DNA from: Triops longicaudatus
Taxonomy: Eukaryota; Arthropoda; Branchiopoda; Notostraca; Triopsidae
DNA: 64,000 nucleotides
Assembly: GCA_022885665.1 (NCBI GenBank)
Contig: JAGQDJ010000113.1
Location: 114,844 to 178,843 of the forward strand
Direction: 5' to 3'
Positions 1-12,200 of the stretch are shown piece after piece. The notes beneath the pieces were generated by a model that saw only the letters and a list, made by a program, of their open reading frames with translations, did no database searches and was not told the origin of the DNA. The number at the start of each line of letters is the position of its first letter. The stretch's first letter is position 1. The translations under genes were made by a program, and so were the position numbers.

Positions 1-260
1 CTAACCGTACCTTACTTAACCCAGTCTAGTTTATCTTAGTTTAACAATGCCTAACATAAACTAACCAACTTTAAACTTAGCCAAATCTAACTGAAGCTTA
101 CCTAACCTAACCTAATTTTATCCAGTCTAACCTAGCTCAGCGTAACCGAAGTAGTTTTACCTAACCTAATGCTACCTACCCCTAACAAACTTATTTCAAT
201 GTTACCTAATCGAAACTTAAATGTTTACCTAGCTTACCAAATTTAAATTAACTTAGCTTA
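1..260 (-). repeat. Degenerate CCTAA (TTAGG) block
   Basis: CCTAACCTAA-type pentamers with frequent substitutions. TTAGG reads on the minus strand. Confidence 0.7.
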
Positions 261-338
261 GTAATAATCAACAGTTTTCAACTACAGAAAAGGTAACTTA
301 AGATTTACTATTCTACAACATTTCGCAATTATACGTGA

Positions 339-1261
339 GAGTGATACCCCGTAAAATGAACGCATTCTAGTCTATAGCGAACAACTTGTACAAAGAACTA
401 GCACGCGGGCGAAAATAATGACCTGTGCAACGAACTCGGCCTCTTGCAATGAACCTCTTGGCGTGAGCAAAAATTTAAGTTTGGCGGTTTAAAAAATTGT
501 GCTAAAATGGCCCCAGAGAAGTCTGGCAATAAGTAGAATAGAACGAGATTTCTTCTGACGAAGAGATGAATGAGCACATACCCTATGCCTTCCGCTGCCG
601 TAAAGGAATTTTTTACGAAATTGGAAGAAATTCAAGCTCAAGCAAAAGTGTGGCATCTAAATCAAGTTGAAGGAAACAGATGCTCAAGTATATTCAAGGA
701 CAATGTCGTGCACTTCTTCAGAACCATATAAAAAAAGAGAAAAATGCAAACCATGTTAGACGGTTCTTCAAATCAGTGCCGGTCAAGGCGAATGCGTAAG
801 GGGCAAGAAAATCGAAGGTTTATGTAATCAAGAGCGTTCTTTAGTCATTGGTTGGACAAAACTGATTTATGTTTGGAACATAAATTTTGACGGTCAGGGT
901 ACTTTTATTATTTTCCCAAAATTTTTAATAAGTTTTTTAATAAGCTTTTCAGGTTTCGGACCGGGACCAGGAACGGGTTAAAATATTTCCATTGAATGTT
1001 ATAGGAAATAGCATCTCTTATAACCAGGGGCGCAGCCAGGAATTTTTTCGGGGGGGGGGGGCGTGGGGGGGGGGGCACTTTTTCTTGATGCTGCCACTGA
1101 ACTGACTTGCACACAAGAAAATAAGTGTCAGTCAGATGAAAAATGCAGGCAAGTTTTCGGGGGGGGGGGGGCCTCTTCGCTGCGCCCCTGCTTATAACGA
1201 AAGCTTCTTACACAGAACCCCGTCCAAGAACAGATTAGGTACGTTAAATGGGGTACCACTG
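339..1261 (-). mobile_element. Pogo/Tigger-like non-autonomous DNA transposon, copy 1 (interrupted)
   Basis: The ends match the GTGATACCCCGTNNAANGAAC-type termini of the copy at 22678-23487. The interior is colinear with that copy in reverse orientation, including the segment near 690-845, which matches the complement of about 22920-23070. TA follows the right end, as expected for this class. It is interrupted by the hAT MITE at 1025-1190. There is no intact transposase. Confidence 0.7.
1025..1190. mobile_element. hAT-type MITE, 166 bp, nested in copy 1
   Basis: Terminal inverted repeats CAGGGGCGCAGC...GCTGCGCCCCTG are flanked by a perfect 8-bp target duplication CTTATAAC (1017-1024 and 1191-1198). 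Long G-runs lie inside both ends. The 8-bp duplication and CAG ends are diagnostic of hAT. Confidence 0.9.
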
Positions 1262-1615
1262 TACAGTATTATATTCAACGAAAATTAGAATAAAAGCAAT
1301 TCCAGTAATTTATATAGAAATTTGCTTGCTTCGCTTTTATTAATCTCTTTATAGGGTTAAGTTATTTAAAGCTAATTATCCCTAAATTACAATTTTTGTA
1401 TTTAGGATCCATACTTTCGAAAAAAAAATGCGTCAACAACATATCGAACTCGCAAACACTTTTTTCGCATTTGAAGTAAAAAGTTTCAAAAATATATAGT
1501 AGAGCTTCAACAATATATTTATTTTTAAGAAATCATTTGAAAAGTATTTAAAAGCTTTAAATTTATTTACAAATTTATTTTAAAAGATCCCTTCAAATAT
1601 TTTTAGAACGATAAT

Positions 1616-1775
1616 TTTTAACCGAGCTTAACTTACGTTAACCTGAACCAAAGTCACCTTAAGCTTACCTCAAGGAAAATAACTTTACCTAACCTAATCT
1701 AATCTACCCATTATTTAATCTCTTCTAACTTTATCTACCTTGATCAAACTAATCTTAATCTAACGTAACACACCC
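1616..1775 (-). repeat. Degenerate CCTAA (TTAGG) block
   Basis: ACCTAACCTAATCTAATCT-like tract before the formin leader. Confidence 0.6.
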
Positions 1776-1779
1776 TGAA

Positions 1780-2208
1780 TATAAGAATAATTGTTGCTAA
1801 TATCGTCGGTGGCCACGCAGTACTGGATTCGAAAGTATTCATTGTTTCCTATCTGCCGTGGAAGAGAAATTTTCGAATTGTCATGGTTTCTTAACGTCGT
1901 TTCTCATAGTTGCTTTCTAGGCTGAGTCACCCACTTGCCATTTAATTAATTTATCTTACTTAATAAAGTTTTGTTGCAGTGTGTACTCATTACGAATCGT
2001 AATTCACTTTCAATTGTTTCCGTTCGTTATTTAGCGCTGCCAGGATGACGCACCTAGCGGCGAGTTCGTGACAACGCAATATTGGCGGGAACCTTTGTCT
2101 CCGCTGGTGCAGCCTTCACCGCGCGCGTCTCCTCCTCCCACCCATTTCGCAACGACTGATATCTTATCACCCGTGTTCGCACCCTTGCAGTCCACCCCGG
2201 CCATAGTC
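1780..2208 (+). promoter_or_regulatory. Probable formin 5' leader/promoter region
   Basis: Composition changes from telomere-like repeats to mixed sequence here, becoming GC-richer after 2030. TTGTTGCAGTGTG near 1971-1983 could be a splice acceptor (AG 1978-1979) for an upstream non-coding exon or an initiator-like site. No TATA box is obvious. The boundaries are guesses. Confidence 0.3.
2045..2071 (+). other. Upstream ORF in formin leader (8 codons)
   Basis: ATG with A at -3, then MTHLAASS and TGA, lies 137 nt before the chosen start. If the transcript begins upstream of it, it could lower translation of the main frame. Transcript extent is not visible here. Confidence 0.35.
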
Positions 2209-3283
2209 ATGGGCAACAAGCACAGCCACGACAGGCTAAAAAGTAAGAGTGCCTTTAACGCCTCCTCCGACGGCGTGACATCATCGCCAGCCCTGTCTCG
2301 ACCAACCCCGGCTGCTGCCTGCGACGTCAGCGTGGACCACGCTACTGCCAATGTCAAGGCAAGCTTGGGCAAACAGGCCAAGACTGAAACCGCTGCGGGC
2401 GCTTCAGGCCCGGCGTCGGCTTGCGGGCAATGGTCCCGGCCTGGAGAAGATCCCGTTAGTCTCGCAGACAACGAAAACCTTACCTTGGTATTACCAAGTG
2501 CGGATGCATCAGCTGGTGTTGTGGACAAGAATACTCAACAACATCTTCAAAGTTTATCGAACACAAGCCATTCCGAATCTTTGCACACAGCGCTGGAAGA
2601 CGCTTTTGATAACGACAGTGTCAATTATTACTCCAGTTTACCGAGCCCAGCGAGTGAAACAGCGCCGGGCGAGCTAAATACTGTGACCGATGGTGATGAT
2701 GATGGTCAACGGCAAGAACTAGTGAGCGTGCCGGGAGCTGCTGCAACGGAACCCCGGGCGCTGCCACGGCCACGGTCAGTGACCGCGGCAACACCCGAAA
2801 CCCCGGTTTGCGCTTCGACTGCAGAGCAGCATGAAGTCCAGCTAGATGAGTTGCACTTCGATATACCGGACTCCGCCCACCACGCCCCTACATGGACGTC
2901 GGAACTAGCTGCTACTGTGCTCACCAAGTACTCCACCTATGTGCATAACAAACAGAGTCTATTGCAACGCAACTTACCTGCTGAATTAAACGATTTTAAG
3001 AAAGACAGAGAAGAAGAAGAAAGTAAAGAAAATCTGGGCAAAAATCAAATGGCGACGGATTACGGCAACAATACTGGACCGCGAGGGGGCGTGACCCAGT
3101 TTACGCTTACCAAACACAAGAAGGTGGAGCTACCGCCGGCCCAGCAACCGGGAGGCCAAAATGGCACAGTTTATGGAATTAATTATTGCAGTTCACCGAC
3201 CGGAAATCAAACGCATCCGGTGACTGGTACACGCAAAGAAAATGTCGTTACTACTTCCCATGAGGCTCTGCATTCGCTCTCAG
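2209..3283 (+). CDS. capu: Formin exon 1: divergent N-terminus, MGN start
   Basis: This exon encodes residues 1-358 and ends in phase 1 at a CAG/GTGTTT donor. It is Ser/Thr/Ala/Pro-rich and looks largely disordered. Residues 1-6 (MGNKHS) have Gly2 and Ser6 and so fit an N-myristoylation consensus. A lysine-rich block near 292-310 (VTQFTLTKHKKVELPP) looks more constrained than its surroundings. The open frame continues upstream without ATG to a GTG at 2068, which is not a plausible eukaryotic start. Confidence 0.85.
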
Positions 3284-6200
3284 GTGTTTGTTTTTATTTA
3301 TTAAACAGTTATCGTAAGCACGATTAGTACAGGGATCAAAGATAGGTTAAATTAGGTTAGATTAAGATAGGCTTGATTAAGTTACAGGTTAGGTAAGGTT
3401 GGTTCAAGCTAGGTTAGGGTAGAAAATTAGTTAGTTTAGGTTTGGTTAGGCTAGATTAAATTAGGCTATTTATACAAAAGTGTGTTTCTGTTGTATTAGC
3501 TAGACGTTTGTTTAATTTAAGGTGAGTCAGGTGAGAGTAGGTTAAGTTAGGTTTGTTTATGTGAAGGAAGCCTAGGTTAACTCAAATTAAGTTTGGTAAA
3601 ATTAGGTTGCGCCAATGTTGACTAAGTTAGATGTGATGCTAAGCCAGCGTTATGTAAGGTAAGGTTTGTTTTAGTTTTAAGCAAGCCTTGATTAATTTAG
3701 GTAAGATTAACCAAAGTTAGTTTACGTAAATTTAGATAAAGTTGGTGGGTACTTTAATATAGGTAAGTTAGGTTAATTAGGTAATAGATTAGTTCAGGTT
3801 AGTTTAGGTTAACGAGGTAAAATTAGGTTAAATTACGCTAGGGTAAGTTAAACAGCTTCAGTTATGTAAAATGCCAGGCGGTAAATTTATTCAGGTGAGC
3901 AAGGTTAGGATAATTGAAATAGGTAAAGTAAACCTGGGTTTACTTTGTTAATTAGAGCTAGGTCAGGTTAAGTTAGATTAAGTTAAGGGTTAGGTCATTT
4001 TAGGTTAAGTTAGATTAGTCTAGAAGATAGGCTTGTTTATATTAGTTTCAGTTTATTATTAAACTGTATTTTGTTACTGCAGACTTAATATTAATTCAAC
4101 GTTAAATGATTCGTTATTCATAAAGTTTAAATACATATTTTGTGAAGAAAGTGATAGCAAGAAGAAAGGGAAAAGATTCGAAAGTAATTAAAATTATAAT
4201 TAGTGATAAAAATTCGAACAAATATAAGGGAAATTAAAATTAATAAAAAAATATGCAATCAGTTTTGCATGAATTTTCCGCCTTTGAGAAGCGCTGCTTG
4301 AAGGCTGGTATACCGCGTTGGTCGAAACCCGTTTAGATAATAGCATTTTAAGGGTGGGGCTTAACCCGCGTAAGACAAAGTACAACCACAAATAAAGCGA
4401 TAAATGAGCGGAATCATTATAGTATTTTTTTTAAAAAAATTTCCTATTTAACAGAGAAATTTAATTGTTCGAACGCGTAAAACGATTTTTTAAACTCAAA
4501 TCTTAAAAGTGCCTGAAAGCTTGGTCTTCGCATATCGCTTTAGTCGAAACCAACACGCTTATTGTCATTGGAATGGATAAGGCTAGACCCGCGTAAGACG
4601 AGTCACAATCACTTTTTTTAAAAAAATTGTGTGAAACTGTTAGAACGTTTTAGATAATGGAATTGGTAACATCCTAAGAAATTTAAAAGCGTATTAAACG
4701 CTTCGAGCTGAACTATAGATGAATTTTGCCATTTTTATTTGTAAAGCAATGCAATGATACAACGGTACTGTTTGCGGTTATGACGACATTAATTTTAGTA
4801 ATAAGTTTTATGGAGCTTAGGTAAAGGGAAAAACGAAAGATGCGTGTTTTTTTTTTCTTAGAAAAATAAAGAATAATAAGAAATAAAAATGTTGAGAAAA
4901 TTCCTACGCTAGCAATTGGTCGAAAGTGAATGATTAGCTCTGGACAGTTATCTTCGTGACCTTGATGTAACTCAACTTTCAACAGTTGAGGTAGAATGTG
5001 GTTCGGTAACCGCATTTTTGTTACTATTGGCGAGTTGGAAATTTCGAATAGTAAACAGAAAAAAGTCGAGGAAATTTACAAAGAGAATAAAGGATATTGA
5101 AAAGTTGTTAAAAAAGAAAAAGGAAGAGCAGGGCGTGTTGGGAGTTTGAAAGCGAAAGTTGTTTGGGTAGATAGATAGGTGTAATGTATGTATGTTGGTC
5201 ATGCGTGGGTTGGGCTTGGGGGTATATGATTTTGCATAAGCTTTTTAATACCATTCGTAGGTGAGGATTTGAATGCGTTTAAACGCGTTCCTGCATTGGA
5301 TGTGTTGCCGGACTCGAACGTGCTACGCAAAGTGGCGAATCTTAGCGTGGAAAAGAATTTGGTGGAACAACGGATGCAGAAGCCCCGCTTTGTGCCCGAG
5401 AAATTGGATTTTCGGATTTACGAAAAGTTTGAAGGTCAGTTGTCGCTTATTTTAAAGCCTTGCTTATGACACAAACACACATGCCGGGATGTGTGCGATT
5501 CTGAAAAAAAATCTTAAAGAGACGCACAAAAGATTTTTGAAAATTGAAAGCAAATCGTGCAGGAAAAAATTAAACAATAAAATGTAAATAAATAAGTGAA
5601 CAAAAGTAAAAGTAATTAACATATGTATAGAAAACAATTGTGTAGAAAACAAAACATTTTGCATTACACAAAGTGAATTCAATAAAAAGATGTAAAAGTC
5701 AAAGTAACATTCTAGAGAACTAGAAATATCACAGAAGGAAATTAATAAGGACATCTTTTTCCTTTTTGTTGGGATAGGTCAAATGTTAATCAACTGGTTT
5801 GTCTCGTCATGTGGCGAGGATTATTATCTCAAGCATGTATTGGCTCCACAAGACTTGAAAAACATGGCAGCTCAGTTTGCGACCAATTTACTGGCAGCTG
5901 GTGTTATTAGACAGCTGGAAGACCCGAACACTGCCAGCGAAATACTCTTTAAGGTAAAAACTGCGCTAAATCAAAATCTGGGAAATTTTAAGAAAATGCG
6001 TTTAATGAGAAATTTATACTATTTTAATTAATTCAAAGTGAATTAAGAGTATAGTTGAGTAAAGTAAGCCAGTATTTAAATAAAATGAATTCAAGTAAAC
6101 CCAGTTCAAGATATTAAGATACGCGAGTGTCCTGGATTTAGTCACTTCTGTACTAATCATGTTTAGTATTCTTATGCATGTTGGTGTATTAAAATACTTG

Positions 6201-9200
6201 TTACCGGCGTGTAAAATTTCCATTATATTCTCAAAATACTTTCTTGAGTAACAAAAATAAGAAAAATGACTAATTTTGAACGAAAAGGAACATTTGACTT
6301 TTTAGTTTCAAAGTGAAATGAAATTACAGTGCTAAATTGTTATGCTGAATAATGTGAATAATAAATTTAAAATAACATGAAAGCCGAAGACGATTTACGT
6401 CGGAGTTCAAACCAAAAATGCTTAAAATAATGATACCGTATTAGTGAACTAAATAATTACTATATAACACAGCTAGAATACGATGATCTAATTTGTGTAC
6501 GTTTAGGTAAGAATGGGTTAAATTTTCTGTTAAACGAACTCTATATTGTAGCGTTAGTTTTTGCTGAATGTTAAGTCTCAATTGGATTTCAATTGGTTTG
6601 AATCCTAATCTCGCTATATTTTGTAAAATTGCTAAAAGTCTCTTTAAACCGGTCCGCTTTAGCCTGATTTGATGTACTACTGGACACGGAATGAACCCAG
6701 TGGGAACATGACCTCGCCTTCACCTGGTAAAATCTCGTCCATGGCTTGGCCACCTACGAATTTCCATGAAATGCAGCCGTCACCGTCTTCATCTTCATCT
6801 TCAATGGCATCAAAAACTGTAGCCAAGCATACCGAATCTGGTATTTTTTTTTTTTGTTTCTTTCTAAAAATATTTTTTTTTAATTTCTATATTATTTTAT
6901 AATAAAAAATAGATTTAAAAAAAATTCTTCGCTTTTTGTGAGGATTGTGTCATAACAAGAATTCAGTGGTCTTTCATTTTTCGTGGTTAATAGGTTTCTT
7001 AGAAATACCGTGCAATTGAAAATGTCTTAAATGAAAACGTACAGTTCCAAGTTGTGGTATTTTGAAAATTTCATAAAAAGACTAAGAAAGTTCTCATATT
7101 AAAAAGTATTCAGAAAAAAAGCTATCAATGAACTAATTGTGAAATAAAGTGCGACAACTTAACTGCAGAAAATGAAAAACATATCGTTACTCCAAAAAGC
7201 TCACTTGTTAATTATAAAAGTTTACTCTATTTGTCTATTAATTATTTTTCACGTTAGTTTGCTTTGGTTTACTAAAAACACTGTTATGCATGTCTGAAAG
7301 CAAAATTGTGTGAATTGGAGGATTTCTACTATATTATTGTAACAAAACTTTCACCGATAAATGACTTAAAAAACATTTTGGTAACGAAGATGGTTCATTT
7401 GTGTGTATCAGCTATGCAAACGGACAACGAATGGGAAGAAATTGAAAAAGAAAGGCAAGGTTGGTGTGAAAATTTTACTCCTCGCACGATCGACTTGCAA
7501 ATTCCATCTTTTGCACGACTGTGTGGAAACTCTTACAATTTCAGTATTTAAAAAATCTCTCCGTTTTTATCAGCCACTTTTATTTACGTTGTATTGGTAT
7601 GCACGTTTTATTATTTTGTTTTTATTTGTTTCCTGTTTTATTGTTTCGTTCTTTTATCTAGGTTTTATGTTGTTTATTTTGAATTCATTTATTTATCTTT
7701 TAATTTTTTACGCTTTAATTTATTAGTTTATGAAATTTTTTAACGTTGCGCTGCAATATTGTTCCGTTCTATTGTAATTTTTTCCGTCGTTTTTTTTTCG
7801 TTTTTTACCTTATTCTTTTATTTATTTGTGTTTTGTTTTATTTTTCACATTTTATGTTTCATTTTTTCCACTTTAAAAGCTGTTTGTGTATAAGAAAAAA
7901 TACATTTTCCTTAATTTGTGCAGAATTACACCAAAGCATCATCGCCCTCAAGCGTGAAAACCGGGAAATGATGGAACGGTTACAGAAAGACCACGAGGTA
8001 GCGATACTGAAGCTACGTGGAGACCACGCCCTCAAAGTAGGCCAACTGGAAGATCAAATACGCCATCTACAGCAAGAACTTGAAGAACTTCGCTCGAGAC
8101 CTCCCCCTTTTGTCCCGCCTCCAGCTTATGTCCCGCCCCCTCCTCCTTTACCCTCCATTTCGATGGCCCCGCCTCCTCCACCACCACCGCCTCCGCTTTT
8201 TCCTTCGCTAGCCACTGCCGGACCTCCGATACCGTCACCAACACCACCTACGAGTGGCAATTTACCACTACCACCTCCACCACCTCCGCCAATCTGTGGT
8301 TTGCCACCCTTACCACCACCACCTCCTCCTATGAGTGGTGCTCCACCCCCTCCTCCACCTCCAATGGGTAGTTTTCCACCACCTATACCGCCACCAATGG
8401 TTACAGTGCCACCTCCACCACCTATGGGTGGTATACCACCCCCTCCAGCGCCACCAATGGGTGGTATACCACCTCCTCCACCCTTAGGAGGTGGTCCACC
8501 TCCGCCACCACCTTGTTCAGCAACGTCACCGTCACCATTTCCAGCACCACCTATCGGTGGCTGGAATCCGCCCAAGCCAGGTAGGAAAATAAATATTAAA
8601 TTCTTAACTCTGACTAATAACGTAATTAGCGCTTAATTAATACACAGGGGGCCAGTAGAAGTTAGAAAGTGGCAGTTAGAAAATCCATTTTGTTTCAGAA
8701 AGATATTGGAAAGACCGGATTTTCTGCTGCCTAAATCAGTACGGAATCGCGGCTTTTTAGTTCCAATTAAATTCAATGTTCAACGTTACCCTGCAGGGTC
8801 CGACCCTTTTCCGTGTTTATAAGTTTCTGGAGTGGAGCCCACTGGAGTCAAGAAAAATAACAAAAAGCGCATGAAAAGCCTCAAAGTTGAACACGCTGCG
8901 AAAATAAGACATAAGTTGTAGAACTAAATACCATAGGAAGTGCAAGGAAATGCGAACGTGAAAAGCAATTTAACTATTAAAGCTTAATTTCCTCTTTTTC
9001 CACTATTTTTCTTTCGTTAATATCTTTCCTAAGATAGCTGACATTTTTGAAAAATAAAATCGTCAAACGTGTATAACTGATCTACCTTAACAGTGACAAG
9101 AAGAAAGTTCAGCAGAAATGTTATTTCTGAATTTCTGTCGTGGATTTTGTTTTTGCACTGAAACTTTTACCTGCGTGGATTACCTTCGAACGCGCACTTA

Positions 9201-12200
9201 AAAAATAAAATGCTTAAACTTACCATTACGGAAAAAAAATTTTAGTAGCTTTTTTATTATTCTGATTTGTATTCCACAAAGTTAAAATTTAATATTTTAT
9301 TTTTACTCACAGTTTGCATAAATAGGATCGGAAAACAAAAAAAAAAATATCGCTGTTAAATTCAAAAGTACCATAGTTGACGGTATGTAGGCTAATTGCA
9401 CAGAAAAGCTTCTAATATGAAGAAACCTCAGATCTACCGGATATTTTTACTAGTTTCGAAGTTTTCTATAACGAGTCAACTGTACATAGAATACATATTT
9501 TTTAATTCCCAAGTTTGTAGGCAAGTCATGCCATCTTCAGAATAAACTGGTACAGCACATATGTGATTGTAGCTGGACAGTGTACCACTTTCTTATGCAC
9601 TGAGACGCAGAACGTTCGAGAAAAGCAGGATTTTGTTCCTTGGCGGGGGAAGGGGGGGGGGGTATTCACGTGTGCAATATTTTTTGGACATTTTACTTAG
9701 TCGCCTATGCTAACCATTATAAAGTTCACATTTCGGGGAAGGGGATTAAGCCCTTATTCCCCTGGATACGGGGATGGTTATACCAAATATGCAAATTCGC
9801 GAAAACTCGAATTCGTACAGTTAGCTGAAACTTAGTTCGTTTACAAGCAATTCGTAGTTCAAAATAAACTGGTGAGAAAAATACGTGAAATTGCCCGGAT
9901 AATGTACCACATTCTTATGAACTTACAAGAACTGATGTCGCAAAAAAGGAGAATTGTTAGCATGTTATATTGAAACAAGAAATAGGAACTAAAGTGTTGT
10001 AAAACTCCTTCCAGAATTGTACTGATTTGAGCTTGACCCAGATTTAAGTGGTATTTAAGACCATTTTCATAACCTCCTAGGTCTTGAAACATTTATACAA
10101 GCGCATTATTGATGAGATGAACTTGAACCTAAAGGCTTAATAACTTAGTAACCTTCGTTACAGCTGTATAGTGGTTCGCTTAAACAGTATTAGTTGTAAA
10201 GATCACTAATATTTTTTTTTTTAATGTTTATTGTTACACTAGCTGCCAGAAAACTGCCTATCGACCCGAAAGTTCCTATGAAACCGCTGTACTGGACTCG
10301 TATTCAAGTACCGGCTGTGACCACGCCCACTGAAGATGCGTAAGCTGCTCTGCTGTCCTAAATAACATTGAGAATTTATTTTGATTTTTTAAACAGTAGC
10401 GCTGAAACGTTAGAGAAACCAAAAGTCTTGTGGGCGGAGTTAGAAGAGGAGTCACTGGAAAATTGGGACGATTTTGCTGACTTGTTTTCCCGGCAAGTGG
10501 TGGAACGTAAATTAGTCAAGGTTAAGGACGATAAACCTCAAAAACATCAAGTAATACTCCAAACATAATACACGTTTATTTGAAATAAATATGTTTCTGT
10601 CTTTCATATTCACTCTATTTTTTGCATGAGTGATTTTTTATTTGATTTATACAAGTTTTTTCTACTCACACACTTTTCTTTGCTTTTAGTTTGTTTTTTA
10701 TTATCTTTTATTCAAAACTGTACTTTTAATGTTAGTTGTTTTTATTGTTATTTTAAAATTTCTTACTTGATTTAGTCATAACAATTTTTCACATTTTCTA
10801 TTCACTAATTTTTCCTTGTTTCGTTTAGTCGGCGAAACTGCTTGACAGCAAACGTTCGCAAATGGTGGGCATTTTGGTTTCCAGCCTACACTTGGAAATT
10901 TCGGAAGTGGAAAACGTTGTTTATAATTTTGATACCTCACATATTAGTCAAGAAAGTTTGCAACAAATTTACGAAGTCGTAAGTATTTTTTTATGAATTA
11001 ATATATTCTTCGTCCAAGACTGGAAAAGCACAATTTGAGCTTCGATGACGCAATAAACGACATTTAATGAGAGGAATTCTATGTCTTCTTATCGGAGAGC
11101 CAAATGGCAAGAAAGGAAAATCGTGCGACGCACTTAAAAGTTTCCTCGCGAAAAATTACTTTCGTAGTACTTCTGTGTTATAAGCCACTCTCCCTCTTTG
11201 ATTTTCTAGTTTTACAAGCGTTTTTTTTTTTTTTTTTTTTTTTGTAAAAACTGTACTTGTGTCGTCAAACACTTATCTTAACCTAACATAACCCTACCCA
11301 ACATTTATTTAGTTAGGTTGAGGCAAATTGTTTTATGTTAAGATACGTTAAGTTATGTAATAAAGTTACGTTATATTTAGTTAAGTTAGGAAGGAAGGGC
11401 GTCGAAATCATGTAAGATTCTATAAGCAGAAAATAACCATTTTGAGTTCGCTGACACCAAAAATTTTGACTTTAAGCTTCGAAAGCTATCAAAATAGCCT
11501 TGTTAACAAGATAATATTTAAGTGACAGCCTTATTAACAAGATAAATTGTAACATCTTGTAATTTTGTTTTTATTTCTTTGTATTATTATTTGTTAGCGA
11601 GCGAGTGAAGATGAACTTCAAATGATCAAAACCCACCTGGAGTCTCAGCCCGAAATACCTTTGGACAAACCTGAACAATTTCTTTACGATCTTTCATGCA
11701 TTCCCCATTTTGCCGAACGTATTGCGTGTTTCATGTTCCCATCGACGTTCGAAGAAGGCTTAGGCGCCATTGAACACCGGCTGAACAATTTGAAAATGAC
11801 ATGTGAAGTAAGCGGTCAGCTTCATATTTAAGTTTCATTTTATGATATTCCTTGGCCGTTCAATTATTATTTTTTAAACCTATAGTCCGAGTTGAAAATG
11901 TTTTAGGTAGTTAATCGCGTATTTTGTTCTTTTCCGTTGTAGTAAATTTTCAACGTAATTTTTCAATTTCTCAATTTTCATTTCCAATGTAATAAGTGTA
12001 TCAATTTATTACATTTTAGACCTTCGAAATACTTCTTCATGTTTATTTGCCTCTAGTTAAAGCATAAAACTTTATTTAGAAACGATTGGACCTTTCTAGA
12101 GGAATCAAAAACGTTCGGACCTAATCGTTTCTTTGCCGACAGATTCTCATGACGCGCACTAGCGTTATTCGGGTGCTAAGCTTGGTACTAACACTCGGCA

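Noticed and set aside
1..260. Window start as a true chromosome end
   Set aside because: The pentamers are heavily diverged, and similar blocks occur throughout the window, so this is interstitial.
2068..2208. GTG-initiated extension of the formin frame
   Set aside because: Eukaryotic start should be ATG; the first in-frame ATG is 2209, in good context and with an FMN2-like MGN start.
2031..2528. 165-codon frame on the minus strand
   Set aside because: Antisense shadow of formin exon 1. It has no domain, and the plus strand is well supported.
8126..8575. 149-codon glycine-rich frame on the minus strand
   Set aside because: It is the complement of the FH1 proline repeats and has no independent support.
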